Source: Methanosphaera sp. | GTDB lineage: Archaea > Methanobacteriota > Methanobacteria > Methanobacteriales > Methanobacteriaceae | DNA: 6,901 bases | Assembly: GCA_021199865.1 (NCBI GenBank) | Contig: JAJQHG010000057.1 | Coordinates: 1-6,901, forward strand | Direction of reading: 5' to 3' | Shown here: in pieces, positions 1 through 6,819 of the stretch | Layout of the letters: each line of letters opens with the position of its first letter | How positions within the stretch are numbered: the first letter of the stretch is position 1 | The notes under the pieces: generated by a model | What the model was told of the DNA's origin: nothing | What the model saw: the letters and a program-made list of their open reading frames with translations, nothing else | Database searches by the model: none | Translations under genes and position numbers: made by a program

Positions 1-48
1 ATCTATTATAATCAACTTCCTACTCTATATAGATTAGGATCATATTAG

Positions 49-97
49 AAAATAATTTATTAGTTAAAATAGATACTCTGATAAAAATTATTTATTA
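49..97 (+). repeat. Near-perfect AT-rich direct repeat upstream of the RecJ-like gene
   Basis: AAAATAATTTATTA at 49-62 recurs as AAAATTATTTATTA at 84-97. The two match at 13 of 14 positions and start 35 bases apart. Both resemble TATA-box elements, so they could be tandem promoters or a paired binding site. In such AT-rich DNA they may also be coincidence. Confidence 0.4.
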
Positions 98-100
98 AAT
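83..100 (+). promoter_or_regulatory. Putative BRE/TATA promoter of the RecJ-like gene
   Basis: An A-rich stretch followed by TTTATTAAAT (91-100) resembles an archaeal BRE plus TATA box. Transcription starting about 25 bases downstream would leave a leader of roughly 20 bases with the AGGAGA at 130-135. A similar element at 49-62 could be an alternative box. The whole region is AT-rich, so chance matches are likely and the assignment is tentative. Confidence 0.35.
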
Positions 101-143
101 CAGTACAATGAACAGTTTTAAATAAAACTAGGAGATTAAAACA

Positions 144-2039
144 ATGACTAAAAATAATGATGCACAGAATACTGTATATGTGCTAAGTCCTTCATGTCAA
201 ATAGAAGACCTAGAAATAGGTAGTGACTACGAGGGAGTTATTACCAGAGTAGAAAAATATGGATTCTTTGTAAGTTTAAGTAAAAGTGTATATGGACTAC
301 TAAGAACACGTAATCCAAAGGAAAAAGTAGGCGATAACGTAGTTGTCAAAATAGCTGAAATCAAGCCACATAAAGGTAAGATGGATGTAGATCTTGGATA
401 CTCTAAAACAAAGTATGGAACCAAGTATGAGAAGATAACTGTTAAACGTAATGTTAAACGTACCCGTATAGGGGATATCTCAGAGGATAATGTGGGACGA
501 AACATTGCAATCCAGGGAGAAATCATACAAATCCAGCAGACTGGTGGACCAACCATATTCACAATAAGAGATGAAACAGATCTTACATGGGTAGCAGCAT
601 TCAATAAGCCTGGAGTTCGAATGTATCCAGAACTAGAAGTAGATGACCTAATAGAAGTATTAGGAGAAGTATCACTACATAGTGGAAAGATACAGATTGA
701 ATCAGAATCAATAGAGAAGCTATCAGAGGAGGATAGTACAAACCTCCAAGAATTAATAGATGAATCTATAGATAAGAAGGCAGAACCTGAGGATACATCA
801 GTATCCATAGAGGAAAGTGAAGTACTCCAGAAACTTAAACCAAAGCTTGCAAAGGCAGCAAAAACAATACGTAGAGCAATACTTGATGGGAGAAGTATAC
901 TTGTACGTCACCATAATGATGCAGATGGTATCTGTTCAGGTGTAGCAGTAGAACAAGCAGTACTCCCCCTACTTAGAGAAGAAAGTAATGATGCGGATGC
1001 AGAATGGCACTTCTTTAAGAGATCACCAAGTAAAGCACCATTCTATGAACTAGAAGATGTAGTTAAGGATATATCCTTTGCACTAGAGGATATGGAGCGT
1101 CATGGACAGAAACTACCATTAATTGTATTACTAGATAATGGATCAACAGAAGAGGATATAGCTGCACTAAAACATGCTAAAGTATTTGGTATAGAAACAG
1201 TTGTAGTAGATCACCATTATCCTGGAGAAGTAATTGATGGTAAAGCAGAAGTTGATCAATGTGTAGACTCACACGTAAACCCATACCTTGTTGGTGGAGA
1301 CTCACAACTAACAGCTGGAGCACTATCTGTAGAGCTTGCAGGTATGATAAATCCAGATATACGTGAGGATATAAAACATTTACCAGCAATAGCTGCTGTA
1401 GGAGATCATGCAGAATGTATGGAGGTAGATCGCTACCTAGAAGTAGCAGCTGAGTGTGGATATAGTCGTGATGACCTAGATAAGATTGCTACATGTGTAG
1501 ACTTTGAGTCATACTTCCTTAGATTTAATAATGGTAGAGGAGTAATGAATACTCTACTAGGATTAGATGATAGAGAAAGACAGGAAGCACTACTTGACGT
1601 GTTAATTTCTGAGTCTGATAAGAGAGTTGAAACACAACTTAAAGCAGCAATGCCTAATGTTCAAACAGAATACTTTGATAATGGTATCCAGTTAAATAGA
1701 ATTGATGTTGAGAAGTATGCACACAAGTATACTTACCCTGCACCAGGTAAAACAACTGGATATGTTCATGATAAGCTAGTACAACAGAAGGGTGAGGATC
1801 ATCCAATTATGACACTAGCTAATGGACCAGACTTTGCTGTAATTAGAGCAACAGAAGTTATTAAGAATGATTATAACTTTAACTTAAATAATGTTATAAC
1901 AAAGATCCAAGAAGAAATTCCACAGTCTGGAGCAGATGGTGGAGGTCACGAGGTAGCAGGATCTCTTAAATTTGTAGAAGGATTAGAAAAGGAAGTTCTT
2001 GAATTATTTATTACAGAAGTTAAAAACTTGAAAAGATAG
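144..2039 (+). CDS. Archaeal RecJ-like DHH phosphoesterase with S1 and OB domains
   Basis: A predicted cytoplasmic, metal-dependent phosphoesterase, probably a single-strand nuclease of the archaeal RecJ-like group. An S1-type RNA/ssDNA-binding domain lies at about residues 26-86. A second OB-fold follows at about 112-192, then an acidic linker at about 193-240. The DHH core starts near 250, with motif I HHNDADG (256-262), motif II LLDNGS (329-334), motif III VVDHH (354-358) and motif IV GDHAE (420-424). The C-terminal DHHA1-like domain carries GGGH at 599-602. All expected metal-binding Asp/His residues are present, so the enzyme looks active. The start is fixed by AGGAGA (130-135) eight bases upstream and by an in-frame TAG at 129-131. 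The archaea-specific RecJ-like family usually carries a DnaJ-type zinc finger before S1; this protein has one Cys there (C18), so the finger is absent. It stands alone on its strand and converges on nth. Substrate (DNA or RNA) and polarity cannot be read from the sequence. The family call is firm, the biological role is not. Confidence 0.88.
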   Translation: MTKNNDAQNTVYVLSPSCQIEDLEIGSDYEGVITRVEKYGFFVSLSKSVYGLLRTRNPKEKVGDNVVVKIAEIKPHKGKMDVDLGYSKTKYGTKYEKITVKRNVKRTRIGDISEDNVGRNIAIQGEIIQIQQTGGPTIFTIRDETDLTWVAAFNKPGVRMYPELEVDDLIEVLGEVSLHSGKIQIESESIEKLSEEDSTNLQELIDESIDKKAEPEDTSVSIEESEVLQKLKPKLAKAAKTIRRAILDGRSILVRHHNDADGICSGVAVEQAVLPLLREESNDADAEWHFFKRSPSKAPFYELEDVVKDISFALEDMERHGQKLPLIVLLDNGSTEEDIAALKHAKVFGIETVVVDHHYPGEVIDGKAEVDQCVDSHVNPYLVGGDSQLTAGALSVELAGMINPDIREDIKHLPAIAAVGDHAECMEVDRYLEVAAECGYSRDDLDKIATCVDFESYFLRFNNGRGVMNTLLGLDDRERQEALLDVLISESDKRVETQLKAAMPNVQTEYFDNGIQLNRIDVEKYAHKYTYPAPGKTTGYVHDKLVQQKGEDHPIMTLANGPDFAVIRATEVIKNDYNFNLNNVITKIQEEIPQSGADGGGHEVAGSLKFVEGLEKEVLELFITEVKNLKR

Positions 2040-2054
2040 TTTATTCTTCTAACA

Positions 2055-2096
2055 TATTTTTCTATTCTTTTAAACCCCTAAAAAACACTTTTTTTT
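2055..2096 (+). terminator. T-rich terminator of the RecJ-like gene
   Basis: Downstream of the TAG stop there are successive T tracts: five Ts at 2057-2061, four at 2068-2071 and eight at 2089-2096. Archaeal RNA polymerase commonly terminates at U-rich tracts without needing a hairpin. The next gene is convergent, so termination is expected here. There is no strong GC-rich stem. Confidence 0.6.
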
Positions 2097-2136
2097 CTAT
2101 AGCATTTAGTAATTAATTTTGATTAAATTTAACAAA

Positions 2137-2167
2137 ATAAGTTCTTTTAATAAAATAATTAACTTAT
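2137..2167. repeat. Seven-base inverted repeat in the convergent spacer
   Basis: ATAAGTT (2137-2143) and AACTTAT (2161-2167) are perfect reverse complements around a 17-base loop. Read on the minus strand, the second arm is followed by TTTT, so this may be a weak stem-loop helping to end the valS-aroA-nth transcript. The stem has one G-C pair and would be unstable alone. Confidence 0.35.
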
Positions 2168-2180
2168 AAAAAAGAGAGAG
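2165..2180 (-). terminator. Probable U-tract terminator after nth
   Basis: On the minus strand, a pyrimidine-rich CTCTCTCTTTTTT run lies 10-22 bases beyond the nth stop codon, ending in six Ts (complement of A2168-2173). This fits an archaeal U-tract terminator for the valS-aroA-nth unit. The inverted repeat at 2137-2167 lies just beyond it and could reinforce it. Confidence 0.5.
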
Positions 2181-2189
2181 TAAGGTGAA

Positions 2190-2843
2190 TTATAATTCAG
2201 TATTATATGTTTCACATATGTCTGTGAAGGGACACTCCATGTGTTGAGGATTAACTGGTTTACAGATATTCTGACCAAACTGTACCATTAAATCATTAAT
2301 TGGTTGCCAGTACTCTTTAGGCACAATTTCACATAGTACTTGTTCTGTTTGTTCGGGCTCTTTTGTGTGAACTATTCCCATACGATTAGATATTCTATGT
2401 ACATGTACATCTACTGGTATAGCATCCTTTTGGAATCCAAAGACTAGTACACAGTTAGCAGTTTTTCTGCCTACTCCTGGAAGCTTAACTAATTCATCTA
2501 GTGTGTCTGGTACAACACCATCATATTCTTCTAGTAATATATTAGATACCTCTTTTATGCGTTCGGCTTTAACATTATAGAATCCTGCTTTTTTTACTAG
2601 TTGAGCTATCTCTTCTACTGGTGCTTGTGCAATATCCTCCATTGTTGATAGATGACTAAATAGGTTATCTGTTGCCTTATCAGTATTCTCATCTCTTGTT
2701 CTCTGGGAGAGGATTGTACGAATCAATACTCTGTAGGGATCATTATCACAGAATACTCTAAGATCAAATATTTCACTTAATTGGTCAACTATACGCTTTA
2801 TTTGATCTGTTGTATAGTTTCCCTTCATATTCTTGGTATCCAT
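2190..2843 (-). CDS. nth: Endonuclease III, DNA glycosylase/AP lyase (HhH-GPD family)
   Basis: A base-excision-repair enzyme that removes oxidised pyrimidines from DNA and nicks the abasic site by beta-elimination. The helix-hairpin-helix is LPGVGRKTA (121-129). It contains the catalytic Lys127, and the conserved Asp145 in VDVHVHR lies 18 residues later, the same spacing as Lys120/Asp138 in E. coli. Lys rather than Tyr at 127 argues for a bifunctional Nth and against a MIG-type thymine-mismatch glycosylase. The length of 217 residues is normal for the family. The C-terminal iron-sulfur loop reads C194-x6-H201-x2-C204-x5-C210, so His replaces the second of the four usual Cys ligands; the codon is CAC (2241-2243). 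It is probably the last gene of the valS-aroA-nth unit, 9 bp after aroA. The Met1 start is preferred over Met6 because only Met1 has an SD-like GAGTG upstream. Identity is firm; the state of the cluster is uncertain. Confidence 0.93.
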   Translation of the reverse strand: MDTKNMKGNYTTDQIKRIVDQLSEIFDLRVFCDNDPYRVLIRTILSQRTRDENTDKATDNLFSHLSTMEDIAQAPVEEIAQLVKKAGFYNVKAERIKEVSNILLEEYDGVVPDTLDELVKLPGVGRKTANCVLVFGFQKDAIPVDVHVHRISNRMGIVHTKEPEQTEQVLCEIVPKEYWQPINDLMVQFGQNICKPVNPQHMECPFTDICETYNTEL

Positions 2844-2855
2844 GTTAACACTCTA
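2844..2855 (-). promoter_or_regulatory. Weak Shine-Dalgarno of nth overlapping the aroA stop
   Basis: On the minus strand the aroA TAG stop (2855-2853) runs directly into GAGTG (2853-2849), five bases before the nth ATG. This is a poor match to GGAGGTG, unlike the full AGGAGA sites before the other three genes. The overlap suggests that nth is translated largely by coupling to aroA, probably at a lower level. Confidence 0.5.
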
Positions 2856-4130
2856 CTTTGATATGCTATCCATTACCTCTATAAAGTTAGGGAAGGAGAT
2901 GTCATAGCATGCAGCATCCTTAATCTTAATATTACCAATCTTTAATCCTAGAACATAGAAAGCCATTACCATACGATGATCAAGGTGTGAGTCTATTGTT
3001 CCACCTGTAGGTTGTCCCTTAATTATTAGTCCATCACGGTGTTCTTCTACATCTACTCCTACATTTTCTAGTTCTATGGCACAGTTATGTACACGATCAG
3101 TCTCCTTATATCTAGCATGTTCTACACCAGTAATACGTGATGTTCCCTCAGCTTGTGCCATTAGTACGGCTACTGTTGGTAGTAGGTCTGGTGCATTAGA
3201 TAAGTTAATATCAAATGCTTTTAGGTTTCCATCACTCTCAATGTGTATATAATCATCATGTACCTCAACTGTTGCTCCCATCTTACTTATAATATCTACA
3301 ATTATCTTATCTCCCTGCATAGAGTCCTTGTACAGGTTCTTTATTGTGATGGATGATGGAATCATTGCAGCTACTGCTAGTATATAGGATGCAGAGGAAT
3401 AGTCACCCTCAATAGTATACTCTGTTGATTCATAGGTCTGATTCTCTATATAGTATGAAGAGTACTCTGGTACATTTGTTGTATCATACTCAAAGTCTAT
3501 TCCAAACTTACTCATAACAGATAGTGTCATGTTAACATATGGTTTTGATACAAATGTTCCACGTACATTTAGTGTTACAGGATTCTTTGAGTAGGGTGCA
3601 GCCATTAATATGGATGATATGAATTGACTACTTACACTACCATTAATATCTGTTTCTCCACCATCAAATCCACCCTTTACTATGATTGGTGGTGTTCCAT
3701 TATTTTGTGTAGAATATATTGTTACTCCAAGATTTTCTAGTGCATCTATTAAATCCTGCATTGGTCTTTTTCTTAGGGATTCATCTCCTGTGAATACTGT
3801 ATAGTTTGCTCTTGGAATTATTGCTGCTATACTGCTTAGGATTCTGACACTTGTACCAGAATTCTTTACATCAATAACATTATCGGGTGTTCTAATGTAT
3901 CCTGCTGTTCCCTGTACTATACACTTATCAGGGTATCTCTCAAACAGTGCACCTAGTGCTTCACATGCTTCTAGTGTTGCTAGTGTATCCTCAGAGTATA
4001 ATGGATCCTTTAAGACACTTCTTCCTTCTGCTAGTGCAGCTGCTATGAATGCTCTGTGAGAATAACTCTTTGATGCTGGAGCTTTTATTGTACCATGAAT
4101 TTCTTCTACTTTCTCTACCTGTAAATCCAT
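2853..4130 (-). CDS. aroA: 3-phosphoshikimate 1-carboxyvinyltransferase (EPSP synthase)
   Basis: Catalyses transfer of the enolpyruvyl group of phosphoenolpyruvate to shikimate 3-phosphate, the step before chorismate synthase in aromatic amino acid synthesis; cytoplasmic. At 425 residues it has the normal length. The signature PASKSYSHRA lies at 18-27 (Lys21, Ser22, Arg26). NSGTSVR at 90-96 is the PEP/glyphosate loop, and GDESLRKRPM at 115-124 supplies Arg120 and Arg122. SSQF is at 167-170. The catalytic Asp315 sits in NAPDLLP, YKETDR lies at 341-346, and DHRMVMA at 384-390. The loop has Ser91 and Ile97 where E. coli has Ala95 and Pro101, and the position aligned by eye with E. coli Lys411 is Ile411, both within natural variation among distant EPSP synthases. 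The start follows AAGGAGA (4143-4137). The gene lies 52 bp after valS and 9 bp before nth, probably in the same transcript. Confidence 0.96.
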   Translation of the reverse strand: MDLQVEKVEEIHGTIKAPASKSYSHRAFIAAALAEGRSVLKDPLYSEDTLATLEACEALGALFERYPDKCIVQGTAGYIRTPDNVIDVKNSGTSVRILSSIAAIIPRANYTVFTGDESLRKRPMQDLIDALENLGVTIYSTQNNGTPPIIVKGGFDGGETDINGSVSSQFISSILMAAPYSKNPVTLNVRGTFVSKPYVNMTLSVMSKFGIDFEYDTTNVPEYSSYYIENQTYESTEYTIEGDYSSASYILAVAAMIPSSITIKNLYKDSMQGDKIIVDIISKMGATVEVHDDYIHIESDGNLKAFDINLSNAPDLLPTVAVLMAQAEGTSRITGVEHARYKETDRVHNCAIELENVGVDVEEHRDGLIIKGQPTGGTIDSHLDHRMVMAFYVLGLKIGNIKIKDAACYDISFPNFIEVMDSISK

Positions 4131-4182
4131 AATTAATCTCCTTACTATAATTTCTTAGGAAAAAGAGGTTTAGTGGAGGTTA
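4131..4182 (-). other. valS-aroA spacer with aroA ribosome-binding site
   Basis: This 52-base gap holds the strong aroA Shine-Dalgarno (AAGGAGA, complement of 4137-4143) and one T5 tract (complement of A4160-4164). No TATA-like element stands out and the T tract is short. The simplest reading is that valS transcripts run through into aroA, perhaps with slight attenuation. Confidence 0.5.
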
Positions 4183-6819
4183 TTATTGTTTGATTTCTAG
4201 TAGTATGTCATAGTTTTCACTCTTTACTATGTCTACTACTTCTCCTGTCATACTTACTAGTTCAGACTCTGTTGTTATGTGATCCATTGTGAATGCTACA
4301 TCTCCAACAACTACTTTTGAGTCTTCTTTTAGTGTTTGTGCTATCTCTTCTGGGTCTGTATTTTGGATGTATGCTATTATGTCTTTTGCATTAGCCTTGA
4401 ACTCTGGTCCAATCTTACTCATGATTGGCTCTACTTTAGTAACCTTCTCTTTTAATTCAGGTTGTCCCTCTTGAACTGTTATATTATCAACCTTGTTAGT
4501 GTTTTTAATGTCATCTATTGTTAACTCTACCTTTTTGACATCATCAGTATATATGTCTACACTATTTATTGGTTGGTTTAATGGTATTCCATGTGATGAT
4601 TTATATCTTCTTAACTCATCAATAATATCAATAGCATAACCACCAACTAACTCTACATCATCACTAATTAAATCCTCATTAATCTGTGGCCAGCCACCAA
4701 TATGTAAATCTTTAGAACTATTACCTAGATACTGGTTAACAGAGTCAGAGAAGAATGGAGTAATAGGTGTCATTAATGCAAGAGTTGTCTCAATAACAGT
4801 CTTAAGAGTATACTTTGCATCAGCAGTTGAGTCTAAATCATCATATAACCTATACTTTACAGCCTCAATATACTCATCACAGAAGTCATGCCATACAAAG
4901 TCATAGATTGCCTGTTCAGCCCTAGCAAAGTTATACTCCTCAAATGCATCGGTAACTGTCTGGTTTAGTCTGTTAAGCTTAGATAATATCAATGTATCAA
5001 TAATATTCTCCCCAGACAAGTTATCAGGCACATCATCATCAAGGTTCATATTAATAAATCTAAATGCATTCCAGAACTTACGTAGGAACTTATATGCATG
5101 CTTAATATCCTTCCAACCAAATGGTACATCAGAACCTGGAATACTATTAGCAGACCATAATCTTAGTGCATCAGCACCATACTCCTCAATAACTTCTTCT
5201 GGTGCAATAACATTACCAAGGGATTTACTCATCTTATGTCCATCCTCACCAAAGACCATACCATTAACTACTATCTCATCAAATGGTTTCTCGCCAGTTA
5301 GTGCATAACATCTAAGTATAGTATAGAATGCCCATGTACGGATAATATCATGTCCCTGTGGTCTAAGAGTTGATGGATAAAGTTTCTCCCATCCCTCCTC
5401 TGGCCAATTAGCAACAGTTAATGGTGTTATTGAACTATCCATCCATGTATCTAGTACATCCTCTTCTGACCTGAATGATTCACATCCACAACTACATGGA
5501 TGATCAGGCTTATCTATTGTTGGATCAACTGGTAATTGTTCAACACTTGGTAGTACTGGTTTATTACAATCCTCACAGTACCATACAGGTATTGGTGTTG
5601 CAAAGATTCTCTGACGTGATATACACCAATCCCAATCCATACTATTAGACCAGTTCTCTAGTCTCTGATACATATGGTCAGGTATCCACCTCATATTCTT
5701 AGCTTGCTCTATAATATCATCATTCATCTTATTTGCTGCTACAAACCATTGCTTCTTGGTCATGATCTCTATAGGTGTCTTACACCTCCAACATAGACCA
5801 ACATTCTGGTCAACATCTTCCTGTTTAGTAAGATAACCCTCAGCCTTTAAGTCTTCAATTATAGCCTTTCTACACTCCTTGATCTCCATGCCCTCATATT
5901 TTCCAGCAACTGGTAACATTAAGCCATCTTCACTAATAGCATTAATTATGTCAAGGTTATACTTGGTTACCCATTCTACATCGTTTTTATCACCAAAGGT
6001 ACAGATCATTACTACTCCACTACCATAATCCATGGATACAGTGCCATCTGTGATAACATTTACCTTGCGATCATATAATGGTAGCTTTATACTCTTACCA
6101 TGTAAATTAGTGTATCTTTCATCATCTGGGTGTACAACTATTGCTACACAGGCACATAGTAGTTCTGGACGAGTAGTAGCAATAGTTACATAGTCATCAC
6201 TATCAGTTGCTGGGAAGTTAACATAGTTTAGTTTAGTTGTATTATCCTTATATTCTACCTCAGCAAATGCTATTGCTGTCTCACAACGTGGACACCAATT
6301 AATTGGATGAATATCCTGGTATATCATGTCCTGATCATATAGTTTTAGGAATGATAGTTGGGTACGCCTCTTGTTTTCTGGTAGCATTGTAATGTATTCA
6401 TGTGACCAGTCCTGTGAATAACCCATACTACGCATCTGTATACGCATCTTCTCTATATTATCATGTGTTAGATCTATACAGTAGTCACGGAATGTTTCCC
6501 TGGATACATCATTCTTCTTGATATTATGTATTTCTTCGACTTTTACCTCTGTTGGTAATCCATGACAGTCCCACCCCTGTGGAAATAGTACATCAAAGTT
6601 ATTCATACGTTTATATCTAGCTATAATATCCATGTATACCCAGTTTAGAACGTGACCCATATGTAGTTTACCTGTAGGGTATGGTGGTGGTGTATCAATA
6701 ATATATGTAGGCTTAGTACCATCACCAATAAAGCGATAAGTATCCTCTCTTTGCCATAAATCTTGTAACTCGGATTCTATTGATGGATCATATTCCTTCG
6801 GAATTTCATTTGTATTCAT
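4183..6819 (-). CDS. valS: Valyl-tRNA synthetase (archaeal type)
   Basis: A class I aminoacyl-tRNA synthetase that activates valine with ATP, charges tRNA-Val and edits misactivated threonine. The Rossmann catalytic domain has the HIGH motif as HMGH (53-56, in PPYPTGKLHMGH) and the KMSKS motif at 529-533. The CP1 editing domain (about 190-345) carries ATTRPELL (214-221) and the conserved Asp-rich TFGDKNDVEW (274-283). Zinc-ligand pairs are visible at C176/C179 with C343/C346, and at C415/C418 with C442, C444 and C446. The anticodon-binding helical domain follows from about 605. The Glu/Lys-rich tail from about 735 replaces the coiled-coil arm of bacterial ValRS, and the 878-residue length fits archaeal ValRS. 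HMGH and the WCPRC/CWRC layout separate it from IleRS and LeuRS. The start follows AGGAGA about 10 bases upstream. It is first in the valS-aroA-nth unit. Synonymous codon preference changes near residue 733. Confidence 0.97.
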   Translation of the reverse strand: MNTNEIPKEYDPSIESELQDLWQREDTYRFIGDGTKPTYIIDTPPPYPTGKLHMGHVLNWVYMDIIARYKRMNNFDVLFPQGWDCHGLPTEVKVEEIHNIKKNDVSRETFRDYCIDLTHDNIEKMRIQMRSMGYSQDWSHEYITMLPENKRRTQLSFLKLYDQDMIYQDIHPINWCPRCETAIAFAEVEYKDNTTKLNYVNFPATDSDDYVTIATTRPELLCACVAIVVHPDDERYTNLHGKSIKLPLYDRKVNVITDGTVSMDYGSGVVMICTFGDKNDVEWVTKYNLDIINAISEDGLMLPVAGKYEGMEIKECRKAIIEDLKAEGYLTKQEDVDQNVGLCWRCKTPIEIMTKKQWFVAANKMNDDIIEQAKNMRWIPDHMYQRLENWSNSMDWDWCISRQRIFATPIPVWYCEDCNKPVLPSVEQLPVDPTIDKPDHPCSCGCESFRSEEDVLDTWMDSSITPLTVANWPEEGWEKLYPSTLRPQGHDIIRTWAFYTILRCYALTGEKPFDEIVVNGMVFGEDGHKMSKSLGNVIAPEEVIEEYGADALRLWSANSIPGSDVPFGWKDIKHAYKFLRKFWNAFRFINMNLDDDVPDNLSGENIIDTLILSKLNRLNQTVTDAFEEYNFARAEQAIYDFVWHDFCDEYIEAVKYRLYDDLDSTADAKYTLKTVIETTLALMTPITPFFSDSVNQYLGNSSKDLHIGGWPQINEDLISDDVELVGGYAIDIIDELRRYKSSHGIPLNQPINSVDIYTDDVKKVELTIDDIKNTNKVDNITVQEGQPELKEKVTKVEPIMSKIGPEFKANAKDIIAYIQNTDPEEIAQTLKEDSKVVVGDVAFTMDHITTESELVSMTGEVVDIVKSENYDILLEIKQ

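Noticed and set aside
24..33. A 10-base palindrome, TCTATATAGA
   Set aside because: It is short, AT-rich and alone; such palindromes are expected by chance in this composition and it has no clear link to a promoter.
227..808. A 193-codon open frame on the minus strand inside the RecJ-like gene
   Set aside because: It is antisense to the well-supported S1/OB coding region, is Ser/Leu-rich low-complexity sequence as expected from a shadow frame, and has no recognisable domain.
1177..1389. A 70-codon open frame on the minus strand
   Set aside because: It is antisense to the DHH core, very rich in Leu and Gln, with no domain; a by-product of the coding strand.
2190..2843. The possibility that nth is a MIG-type thymine-mismatch glycosylase or a MutY
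   Set aside because: The catalytic Lys127 and the 18-residue spacing to Asp145 are those of Nth, and the protein lacks the MutY C-terminal domain.
2943..3864. Possible natural glyphosate tolerance from Ser91/Ile97 in the EPSP synthase loop
   Set aside because: The key Gly92 and Thr93 are conserved, and such variation is common between distant EPSP synthases; sequence alone does not support a resistance claim.
4289..4474. A 61-codon open frame on the plus strand
   Set aside because: It is antisense to the valS C-terminus, with no domain and no support as a gene.
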